The notes beneath the pieces were generated by a model. It had not been told where the DNA came from, ran no database searches, and saw only the letters and a program-made list of their open reading frames with translations. Positions 18,157 through 25,212 of a DNA stretch of 64,000 bases are shown in pieces; the stretch's first letter is position 1, and each line of letters starts with the position of its first letter. The position numbers were made by a program, and so were the translations under genes. The DNA is from JAFGXW01 sp964634385 (lineage in GTDB: Bacteria > Bacillota_I > Bacilli_A > Izemoplasmatales > Izemoplasmataceae), in contig CAZWIZ010000004.1 of NCBI GenBank assembly GCA_964634385.1, positions 23,628 to 87,627 of the forward strand, read 5' to 3'.

Positions 18157-18200
18157 ACCATAAAAAAAGAAGCCAATAAATGACTTCTAAATTGTTATAA
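18157..18200. repeat. direct repeat copy 1 (imperfect; copy 2 at 18568-18610)
   Basis: ACCATAAAAAAAGAA followed by a variable triplet block and TAAATGACTT recurs at 18568 with about three quarters identity. The two copies bracket the 18213-18539 gene. On the minus strand copy 1 forms a hairpin (GAAGTC...GGCTTC) with a T run, so both may simply be related terminators. Confidence 0.45.
18165..18190 (-). terminator. terminator of the minus-strand membrane protein gene
   Basis: Read on the minus strand, AGAAGTC-ATTTATT-GGCTTCT followed by TTTTTT lies about 25 bases after the stop of the gene at 18213-18539. Confidence 0.6.
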
Positions 18201-18212
18201 CGGTGTTGGATC

Positions 18213-18539
18213 TCAAATTAAAATTCTAAAAACTATGGTAAATGCAATTACAACTAACAAAGAAAACGTAAGAACCTTAGATTTACCACTTAATATTGAT
18301 ACACTGGATTCTGATTTGGCTGTTCGATATGCGTGAAGTAAAGTACCCCCAACTGAAAATATCAAAGCCTCAACAATCCAACCCTCACCATAGTACCATA
18401 TCACATAGAGTATAGAGAGCACCAAAGAACTAACAGCATGGAAAATGAACCACATATTCTTGTTTCTAATTATAATTTCAATGGCCCAAAGACAAATAAA
18501 AATATTAACAATGTAAAACAATACAGCAACTACCATCAT
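18213..18539 (-). CDS. small integral membrane protein, function unknown
   Basis: A 108-residue protein with four hydrophobic segments (about 3-22, 27-48, 54-70, 88-106) and a basic loop (HAYRTAKSES). GAAGGGG lies about 12 bases before the first of two ATGs. It runs against all neighbouring genes and sits between decayed sequence and an ABC gene remnant, flanked by a direct repeat. This suggests a small inserted or relict island. I do not recognise the family. Confidence 0.55.
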   Translation of the reverse strand: MMVVAVLFYIVNIFICLWAIEIIIRNKNMWFIFHAVSSLVLSILYVIWYYGEGWIVEALIFSVGGTLLHAYRTAKSESSVSILSGKSKVLTFSLLVVIAFTIVFRILI

Positions 18540-18567
18540 AATAAATCAACCCCTTCTCAATTACTTT

Positions 18568-18610
18568 ACCATAAAAAAAGAAAGTAGTAAATGACTTTTA
18601 CAGAATTATT
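18568..18610. repeat. direct repeat copy 2 (imperfect)
   Basis: ACCATAAAAAAAGAA...TAAATGACTTTTA is the partner of 18157-18200. It lies just upstream of the minus-strand gene, where no other minus-strand gene remains that it could terminate. Confidence 0.4.
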
Positions 18611-18644
18611 GACGTTAGACGGCTTAACTAGGCAAATGTAATAG

Positions 18645-18955
18645 GTGCATGTTCTGTGCTTAACTACAATTCAACACGTTAATAAGATTATTGTTTTAAG
18701 TAAAGGTAAGATAATTGANNNNNNNNNNNNNNNNNNNNNNNNNNNNNNNNNNNNNNNNNNNNNNNNNNNNNNNNNNNNNNNNNNNNNNNNNNNNNNNNNN
18801 NNNNNNNNNNNNNNNNNNCTACAATTCAACACGTTAATAAGATTATTGTTTTAAGTAAAGGTAAGATAATTGAACAAGGAACACATCAAGAATTACTAGC
18901 GAATAGGAAACATTATTATAGTTTGTATAAATTACAATATCAAAAAAAGAATTAA
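18645..18955 (+). pseudogene. 3' remnant of an ABC exporter gene (interrupted by a scaffold gap)
   Basis: The conserved piece encodes only the last ~45 residues of an ABC ATPase (TTIQHVNKIIVLSKGKIIEQGTHQELL...YKLQYQKKN). It is closely similar to the end of the exporter at 16114-17886. No Walker A, signature or Walker B lies upstream, so this is a truncated relic and not a gene. The left and right flanks of the N run repeat the same 55 bases (18664-18718 and 18819-18873). The apparent duplication may be an assembly overlap instead of a real repeat. Confidence 0.75.
18719..18818. other. scaffold gap (100 N)
   Basis: Exactly 100 N. The 55 bases before and the 55 bases after are identical, as expected if two contig ends overlap by an assembler k-mer. 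Confidence 0.95.
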
Positions 18956-18988
18956 CAATGTTATAATGTTTATAAGGAGTGATTTTCT

Positions 18989-19414
18989 GTGAAAGAAATT
19001 CATAATTTGCCAGCTCAATATAATGAGAGAATCCATGCTTTTAGTATTGATTATGGAATTGTTTTTTTAAGTGTATTAATAGTTGTATTCATGTATATTA
19101 ACCCTATAATAAAATTTCTTATTATACTTATTGTTTGGTATATGATGAATATTTTTCCATCGTTTATTAAAAGAGGTATCACACTTGGAAAATTAAATTC
19201 AGGAATAAAAATATTAGATGAATCAGGTAATGAGGTAACATTAAAAACTATTCATTTAAGATCTTTCTTTGTATTGATATTAGGATTTTTAACAGTAGGT
19301 ATCTATTTTGTTTTATCGTTTTATTTTTTAAACAAAAGAATTGATAAAAGAAGTATTCATGATTTAATATTTAAAACTAAAGTAGTATATAAAGATTCCC
19401 GTATTAGTGGGTAA
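18989..19414 (+). CDS. RDD family membrane protein
   Basis: A 141-residue protein with three or four membrane segments. The RDD-domain pattern is visible: N-terminal Arg and Asp (ERIHAFSIDYGIV), the central GITLGKLNSGIKILDESG and the C-terminal DKRSIHDLIFKTKVV. The start is GTG with AAGGAGTGAT 8-14 bases upstream. RDD proteins have been linked to ion transport or stress, but no definite role can be given. The gene lies directly after the ABC remnant and is followed by the BaiN-like flavoprotein gene. Confidence 0.75.
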   Translation: MKEIHNLPAQYNERIHAFSIDYGIVFLSVLIVVFMYINPIIKFLIILIVWYMMNIFPSFIKRGITLGKLNSGIKILDESGNEVTLKTIHLRSFFVLILGFLTVGIYFVLSFYFLNKRIDKRSIHDLIFKTKVVYKDSRISG

Positions 19415-19448
19415 AAAAGACAAAATTGTCAGATTTGAGGATATGTCT

Positions 19449-20660
19449 ATGCTTGATTGCATTATAATTGGAAGTGGCCCTTCAGGATTGATGGCTGCCA
19501 ATGTATTAGAAGAAAAAGGGGTTAGTTATCTCTTACTAGAAAAAAACGCGACAATTGGAAGAAAACTGCTTCTTACAGGTGGAACAAGATGCAATGTAAC
19601 TAATTACTTTGGGATTACTGAATTTATCAATCATTTAAAACTAAAGAATAGAAGATTTTTATATAGTACATTAAATAACTTTGGAACAAAAAATATAGTT
19701 GAATTTTTCGAAGATAAAGGCGTTCAATTATCTCTAGAAAAAGAATATCAATATTTTCCAAAAAGCTCAAAAAGCCAAGATATAATAAATGCTTTATCAG
19801 ATCAAATAACAAAGGAAAATATAAAACTTAAAACAAATGTCATTTCAGTTAAAAAAACAAATGACGGATATTCTGTTAAAACAGAAGCAAAAGAGTATTA
19901 TACAAAAAACGTAGTTATTGCGACTGGATCAAAAAGTTTTCCAAAAACTGGATCAACGGGTGATGGAGTAATCTGGGGGAAACAATTTAATCATAAGATT
20001 GTCCCTTTTTATCCTGCTGAAACACATGTTTATAGTACTTTTGTTAAGAAGAACAAGGAGTATCTTCAAGGGATCTCATTAAAAGATTGTGAAATAAAGA
20101 TAAATGAACAAAAGAAAATTTATAGTGGCGGATTAATTTTTACACATTATGGATTAAGTGGACCATTGATTCAAAATATTTCTGAATTAATATATTTTGA
20201 TTTAATAAAAGATTATGTTGTACTAAAACTAAAATTAACGAATTATAATGAAGACGAAATAAGAAGTATATTTAAAAATAAAGAAAATCAAAATAAAAGA
20301 GTGATTCGCATTTTGGAAAAATTAGCAGTTAAGAGATTAGCGAAATTTATATTATTATACCTTGAATTTAAAGAAGATAAATTAATAGCTAGTATATCTA
20401 ACCAAGAAAAACAATTAATCATCGATAAATTATTACAATTTGAAATCAAGATAGATGAAGTTGAAAAAATAGAGAATTCTTTCGTAAATGGTGGAGGAAT
20501 ATCAACGAATGAGATAAATCCAGCAACGATGGAATCAAAATTACATAAGGGATTATATTTTATAGGCGAAACATTAGATGTTCATGGACCAATTGGGGGT
20601 TTTAATATTACAATTGCTCTTTCAACAGGATATAGCGCTGCGACTAATATAAACAGTTAA
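19449..20660 (+). CDS. BaiN/HI0933-like NAD(P)/FAD-dependent oxidoreductase
   Basis: A 403-residue flavoprotein of the YhiN/HI0933/BaiN family. The N-terminal FAD-binding motif is IIIGSGPSGLMAA. GRKLLLTGGTRCNVTN is the family fingerprint. ATGSKSFPKTGSTGDG and the C-terminal VNGGGISTNEINPATMESK and IGETLDVHGPIGGFN complete the expected order. The ATG at 19449 is preferred: TGAGG lies 8 bases upstream, whereas the upstream in-frame GTG (19407) overlaps the RDD gene and lacks a ribosome site. The substrate is not established for most members. Confidence 0.88.
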   Translation: MLDCIIIGSGPSGLMAANVLEEKGVSYLLLEKNATIGRKLLLTGGTRCNVTNYFGITEFINHLKLKNRRFLYSTLNNFGTKNIVEFFEDKGVQLSLEKEYQYFPKSSKSQDIINALSDQITKENIKLKTNVISVKKTNDGYSVKTEAKEYYTKNVVIATGSKSFPKTGSTGDGVIWGKQFNHKIVPFYPAETHVYSTFVKKNKEYLQGISLKDCEIKINEQKKIYSGGLIFTHYGLSGPLIQNISELIYFDLIKDYVVLKLKLTNYNEDEIRSIFKNKENQNKRVIRILEKLAVKRLAKFILLYLEFKEDKLIASISNQEKQLIIDKLLQFEIKIDEVEKIENSFVNGGGISTNEINPATMESKLHKGLYFIGETLDVHGPIGGFNITIALSTGYSAATNINS

Positions 20661-20682
20661 AAAAATATATGAGGTGAAAAAT

Positions 20683-21471
20683 ATGTTGAATATGTATAGC
20701 TTTTATCATTTTTTATGGCTTATCTGTATACCCGTAATAATTTATACTGTTTACTATGTATTTAGGAATAGGTCTGATAGATTTAAATACTGGTTTATAT
20801 TTAGTTTAACAATATTAGCTTGGATAGTGCATTTTTCTAGATATTGGTTAGATCCAGAATTTGCAACATATAAATTATTTTTTGTTGATTTATGTGGATT
20901 TTCAACTATGCTATATCCGTTTTTAATGTTATTGAAAAATAAAGTATTAAAGGATTACATGTATTATTTAGGAGGTCTATTTGCTTTTTTGTCATTAGCT
21001 TATCCAAATACAATTGATGGTGATCCAGTATTTATTTATAATACAATTAGATTTTTTAGTGCTCATGTAATTTTAATGATGGTTCCTATTTTATTGGTCG
21101 CCTGGAAATTACATACTCCTAATATTAAAAATATTGGATGGATGTTTATACTTCTTATGATTGGAGCAATATATAATATGGCTCTTACAAGTTTTTTTGT
21201 TGAAGTAGGATTACGCCACTCATATACAAACTATATGGGTATTTGGGGACAAGAAGGAACTGTATATAGTTATGCTCTTGTTTTTGCACCATGGTTAACA
21301 TATGAAAAATTAGTTGCTGGAGAAATAGTGGAAAAAGCAATACCATTTTTCTATATTATTCCAGCCGCATTTATTATATTAATGCCAACATGGGTTTTAA
21401 TGTCTTTTCCGTTTCTTAACTTTAACAAAATTAAATTAAAATTTCGTAAGATAAAAAATAATATAAATTAA
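20683..21471 (+). CDS. YwaF/TIGR02206 family integral membrane protein
   Basis: A 262-residue protein with about seven membrane segments. FYHFLWL at the N-terminus, PEFATYKLFFVDLCGFSTMLYPF and PNTIDGDP...FFSAHVILMMVP match the TIGR02206 (YwaF-like) pattern of conserved Asp, Cys and His residues in membrane segments. The ATG at 20683 follows GAGGTG by 7 bases; the GTG at 20674 is the ribosome site itself. Function is unknown. It ends at a strong terminator. Confidence 0.7.
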   Translation: MLNMYSFYHFLWLICIPVIIYTVYYVFRNRSDRFKYWFIFSLTILAWIVHFSRYWLDPEFATYKLFFVDLCGFSTMLYPFLMLLKNKVLKDYMYYLGGLFAFLSLAYPNTIDGDPVFIYNTIRFFSAHVILMMVPILLVAWKLHTPNIKNIGWMFILLMIGAIYNMALTSFFVEVGLRHSYTNYMGIWGQEGTVYSYALVFAPWLTYEKLVAGEIVEKAIPFFYIIPAAFIILMPTWVLMSFPFLNFNKIKLKFRKIKNNIN

Positions 21472-21515
21472 AAGAATAGTAAATTCCTGAAAAGGAATTT
21501 ACTATTCTTTTTTTC
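21472..21515. terminator. strong bidirectional terminator
   Basis: AAGAATAGTAAATTCCT-GAAA-AGGAATTTACTATTCTT has a 17-bp perfect stem and a GAAA-type loop, followed by a T run. It separates the plus-strand ywaF-like gene from ldh on the minus strand. Confidence 0.9.
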
Positions 21516-21526
21516 ATCGATCTTTT

Positions 21527-22471
21527 TTAGTAATTTATACTATTTAAATTATTTCTCAAAATATTCGCTGATATATCTAATTTTTCTTTTTCTTCTTTAT
21601 TTAAATCAAGCCAAACAATGTGATGTACTCCATCTTTATTTAATACGGCAGGTAAACCAATATAAATATCATTCACAGTATTATAAACACCATTATTTAG
21701 CACAGAAATAGGCATGATTCTATTTTCATTGTTTAAAATTGCCGCAGTAATTCTTACAAGTGCCATTCCAATACCATAGTAAGTAGCTTTTTTTCTTTTA
21801 ATTATTTCGTTAGCTGCGTTTCTAACTTTTAAATAAATATGATCTAAATCGTCAAAATTGATTTCATCCATTGAATTAATAACTGCATTTAATGGCTTAA
21901 CACCAACATTAGAATTAGACCAACAAACAAATTCACTATCACCATGTTCACCTAAAATATAAGCATGAATATTTCTTGAATCAATATTGATATAACTAGA
22001 TATCTCATATCTTAGCCTAGCAGTATCAAGAGCAGTTCCACTTCCGATAACCTTTGAAGAGTTTAACCCAGATTCTTTCCATGCAACATAAGCTAGTATA
22101 TCAACAGGATTAGAAGCGACAATTAATATACCATTGAATCCTGATGTCATAATATTTTTAACAACAGATTTAATTATAATTGCATTTCTAGATAGTAATT
22201 GTATTCTTGTTTCGCCTTCTTTTTGATTTACACCTGCCGTAATAACAACGATTGTTGCGTCATTACAGTCATTATAATCTCCAGCGTAAATATTCATTTT
22301 ACGTGGGCCAAAAGCAAGACCATGATTTAAATCCATTGCTTCACCTTCGGCCTTATCTTTATTTATATCAATTAGAACTAGTTCTTCAACAGTACCTTGA
22401 TTTACTAATGCATAAGCATAACTCATGCCTACAAATCCTGTTCCAACAATAACAACTTTATTATGATGCAT
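21527..22471 (-). CDS. ldh: L-lactate dehydrogenase
   Basis: A 314-residue NAD-dependent enzyme that reduces pyruvate to L-lactate. The Rossmann motif is VVIVGTGFVGMS. Q83 in TAGVNQKEGETR corresponds to Gln102, which selects lactate over malate. R89 is in the mobile loop, R152 (DTARLR) binds the substrate carboxylate, and the catalytic His176 lies in GEHGDSE. The length is normal. RBS AGAGGTGAT precedes the ATG. It is a single gene bounded by terminators, consistent with fermentative NADH disposal. Confidence 0.96.
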   Translation of the reverse strand: MHHNKVVIVGTGFVGMSYAYALVNQGTVEELVLIDINKDKAEGEAMDLNHGLAFGPRKMNIYAGDYNDCNDATIVVITAGVNQKEGETRIQLLSRNAIIIKSVVKNIMTSGFNGILIVASNPVDILAYVAWKESGLNSSKVIGSGTALDTARLRYEISSYINIDSRNIHAYILGEHGDSEFVCWSNSNVGVKPLNAVINSMDEINFDDLDHIYLKVRNAANEIIKRKKATYYGIGMALVRITAAILNNENRIMPISVLNNGVYNTVNDIYIGLPAVLNKDGVHHIVWLDLNKEEKEKLDISANILRNNLNSINY

Positions 22472-22771
22472 AAAATCACCTCTTTATTCTATTCTAACAA
22501 ATATAAGTAACTAACTAAAAGAATATACTCATTTAATAATAATTTACATGATAATATCGAATTCACATTTTTTTCATATACTTTTCATAATATATACATA
22601 TAAAATCGTTACAATTAAATACATCCTTTTCATACCCTTATAGAAATAAGTTTGTAAAAAATCTCCTAATCCCATAGGAGGTTTTTTATGTGAATAGATA
22701 AGAGGTGAAGATATTGAAGTAACTATTGTAAGAAAATATATCTTTGCTGCAAGTATTTGTCTAGTATTTTA
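22472..22771. other. intergenic region between ldh and tetR
   Basis: About 300 bases with no supported gene. It must hold the ldh promoter (minus strand), which I cannot fix with confidence. It also contains an orphan terminator-like hairpin at 22657-22687 on the plus strand, with no gene upstream of it on that strand. Confidence 0.5.
22657..22688 (+). terminator. orphan rho-independent terminator (possible sRNA end)
   Basis: AAAAAATCTCCTA-ATCCCA-TAGGAGGTTTTTT is a compact hairpin with A and T runs, so it could act on either strand. No plus-strand gene precedes it; the nearest gene is ldh, on the other strand. It may end a short RNA starting near 22600, or terminate antisense transcription. 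Confidence 0.5.
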
Positions 22772-22800
22772 TTGACTTATGACAAACTGTCATATAAGAT
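22772..22800 (+). promoter_or_regulatory. tetR-operon promoter with palindromic operator in the spacer
   Basis: TTGACT (22772-22777) is followed, 17 bases on, by TAAGAT (22795-22800). The spacer is filled by the perfect palindrome TATGACA-AAC-TGTCATA (22778-22794), a typical autoregulatory site for the TetR-type product of the next gene. Confidence 0.75.
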
Positions 22801-22835
22801 AATATTGTGTCTAAATGTTATAAGGAGGTCACAAA

Positions 22836-23441
22836 ATGCCAAAAGAAACATTTTTCCATCTTAATGAAGTAAAAAGAAACAAGATAATTGAAGCAGCAAC
22901 AAAAGAGTTTACAACTAACCCTCTAAGAAAGTCACGGGTTTCAAACATTATAAAAGTAGCTGGAATACCAAGAGGAAGTTTTTATCAATATTTTAATGAT
23001 TTAGATGATCTATATTTTTATGTTATTAATAATGTATTTAATAATGTTTATAAAGTTGGCACAACATTTTGTGACATTACAAATGATATTTTTGAGTTTG
23101 CAAAAATATCATTTGAATATGATTATGACAGATTTGCAAATGATATGAGACATCGATTTATGTTAAATGTTTTTCAAAGCGTCTCTTCAAATGATGAATA
23201 TATTTCAGCTTTTAATAAAATGAGAAAAGATTATATTATGGGAATTTTAAATAGAATGGATTTATCTGGTATTCGTTTTGAAAAAGAAGAAGATTTAATT
23301 AAAATGTATCGAATGATTCAAGAGCTAAAACGAAATGTTATTCAGAGAGCTGTAGTAGAAAATTTATCAATAGAAGATGCATCTAAAGAGTTTGAATGGT
23401 TCTTAAAAATTGTAAAATATGGATTAGTGGAGGTGAAGTAG
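22836..23441 (+). CDS. TetR family transcriptional regulator
   Basis: A 201-residue repressor. The N-terminal helix-turn-helix is KRNKIIEAATKEF...SRVSNIIKVAGIPRGSFYQYFNDLDDLYFYV, the classic TetR_N pattern (GSFYQYF). The C-terminal ligand domain is not assignable. An AAGGAGGTC site precedes the ATG. It heads an operon with two ABC half-transporter genes, the next starting 1 base after its stop codon, and a palindrome sits in its promoter. Drug-induced control of that exporter is the likely job. Confidence 0.9.
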   Translation: MPKETFFHLNEVKRNKIIEAATKEFTTNPLRKSRVSNIIKVAGIPRGSFYQYFNDLDDLYFYVINNVFNNVYKVGTTFCDITNDIFEFAKISFEYDYDRFANDMRHRFMLNVFQSVSSNDEYISAFNKMRKDYIMGILNRMDLSGIRFEKEEDLIKMYRMIQELKRNVIQRAVVENLSIEDASKEFEWFLKIVKYGLVEVK

Positions 23442-23442
23442 A

Positions 23443-25212
23443 TTGGCTAATTTAAAAAAAATGATGAAATACATGGTACCATATTCACGGTATATTATTG
23501 TTTCAATATTTTCAATGCTAATTCAAGTAGCTGTTGGATTTATTGTTCCTTTTTTAATGATTAGAATAATTGATGATGCTATACCTAACAACGATACAAC
23601 GTTATTAATAACAACCTCATTATTAATGTTAGGAATTGCTTTGATAGGATTATTATTCGGATTAATAAACAATTATACTTCACAATATGTTTCACAATAT
23701 GCTAGTGCTGATTTAAGACTTGACTTATTTAAGAAAATTCAATCGTTATCATTTGTTAATATTGATCATTTTAAAACAAGTAGATTAATAACATCTTCAA
23801 CAAATGATATTGTTAAAATTCAACAGTTTTATCAAATGCTTTTAAGAATTATTGTAAGGTCACCATTAATGATTGGAATGGGATTATTCTTATCACTTGG
23901 AACGAGCCTTGAATTATCTAATATTTTTTATTATTCAATGCCTGTTCTTATTATTTCAGTAATCGTGATAATGATTTTAGCATTTCCACGGTATGTAAAA
24001 GTACAAAAAACAATTGATGGAATTAATAAAGTAGTATTAGAAACTGCTAATGCACCTCGAGTAATTAAATCGTTTGTTTCAATTAAACATGAAAATGAAA
24101 AATTTGAAAAAGCAAACGAAACATTTAGACTTACAAATACATCAGCTAATAAAATAATGGCATTCACAGATCCTATAATTATGTTTATTTTTAATTCTAG
24201 TATTGCTGGGATAATATTTTTAGGAGCATATTTTATAGATAAAGGTAGACTTATAAATGCTGCAACATCTTTACCGAAAGTAGGAGTACTAATTGCTTTC
24301 AATAATTATAGTATGCAAATATTATTTGGATTAATGATGTTCGCAATGATGATGATTTTCATTTCAAGAGCGGGAGTAAGTGCTAAAAGAATTGCGGAAA
24401 TATTTGAAGAAAAAGTTGATTTAGTGTCTAAAAGAGATGCTATAAAAGATATTTCGTTGTCAGGAGAAATTGAATTTAAAAATGTTAGTTTTGGATATGG
24501 AATTGATGAAAATAGAGTTATAAAAGATATTAATTTTAAAATTAATAGTGGGGAAACGGTTGGTATTATTGGATCAACAGGTAGTGGGAAAACATCATTA
24601 ATACATCTTATTCCACGACTTTATGATGTTAGTGAAGGAGAAGTATTAGTAAATGGTGTCAATGTTAAAGATATTGAACTTAAAACATTAAGGTCACAAA
24701 TAAGTGTTGTTACACAAACTGCAACTATTTTTAGTGGATCGATTGGAACAAATATCACTCAAGGTAAAAATAATGCTACATTTGCTGAAATTGTAGAAGC
24801 AGGGAATAATGCATCTGCAAATGAATTCATTAATGACTATGAGGATTTGTATAATCATGAAATTCAACAAAAAGGTAGTAATTTATCAGGCGGGCAAAAA
24901 CAAAGATTATCTTTAGCTAGAGCATTTATTGGAAAACCAAAAATTTTAATACTTGATGATTCTACAAGTGCAGTAGATGCTAAAAGTGAAGCGAAAATAA
25001 TATCTTCTATAAACAAATTATCAAAAGGTATGACAACACTAGTTATAAGTCAAAAGATTTCTACTATAAAAAACATGGATAAGATAATTGTTTTAAATAA
25101 TAAAGGTTATCTAGACGGATTTGATACACATAAACAGCTTCTTAAAACTAGTAAAGTATATCAAGAAATCGCTCATTCTCAAGTAGGATTTGGAAGTGAT
25201 CTTGATGAATAA
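23443..25212 (+). CDS. ABC exporter half-transporter, degenerate-site partner (TetR operon)
   Basis: A 589-residue half transporter with six membrane helices followed by an ATPase domain: Walker A GSTGSGKTS (~376) and a canonical LSGGQKQR signature. Walker B is LDDSTS (~503), with Asp in place of the catalytic Glu. The start codon is TTG, supported by GGAGGTGAAG 5 bases upstream. It pairs with the next gene, whose start lies inside its 3' end. Confidence 0.9.
   Translation: MANLKKMMKYMVPYSRYIIVSIFSMLIQVAVGFIVPFLMIRIIDDAIPNNDTTLLITTSLLMLGIALIGLLFGLINNYTSQYVSQYASADLRLDLFKKIQSLSFVNIDHFKTSRLITSSTNDIVKIQQFYQMLLRIIVRSPLMIGMGLFLSLGTSLELSNIFYYSMPVLIISVIVIMILAFPRYVKVQKTIDGINKVVLETANAPRVIKSFVSIKHENEKFEKANETFRLTNTSANKIMAFTDPIIMFIFNSSIAGIIFLGAYFIDKGRLINAATSLPKVGVLIAFNNYSMQILFGLMMFAMMMIFISRAGVSAKRIAEIFEEKVDLVSKRDAIKDISLSGEIEFKNVSFGYGIDENRVIKDINFKINSGETVGIIGSTGSGKTSLIHLIPRLYDVSEGEVLVNGVNVKDIELKTLRSQISVVTQTATIFSGSIGTNITQGKNNATFAEIVEAGNNASANEFINDYEDLYNHEIQQKGSNLSGGQKQRLSLARAFIGKPKILILDDSTSAVDAKSEAKIISSINKLSKGMTTLVISQKISTIKNMDKIIVLNNKGYLDGFDTHKQLLKTSKVYQEIAHSQVGFGSDLDE

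Larger units (their letters stand above)
17887..18212. other. gene-free region, probably decayed sequence
   Basis: There are about 326 bases with no open frame I can support. The composition is less AT-rich than other spacers here and frames are broken by stops, as expected for decayed coding sequence. The end of this region carries the terminator of the minus-strand gene at 18213. Confidence 0.5.

Noticed and set aside
18645..18854. A small gene reading through the 100-N run
   Set aside because: The frame exists only because N codons are unread. The coding part is a fragment of an ABC ATPase C-terminus.
22676..22700. Start-stop (ATG TGA) regulatory ORF after the orphan hairpin
   Set aside because: A two-codon match with an SD-like arm is easily due to chance and nothing downstream needs it.
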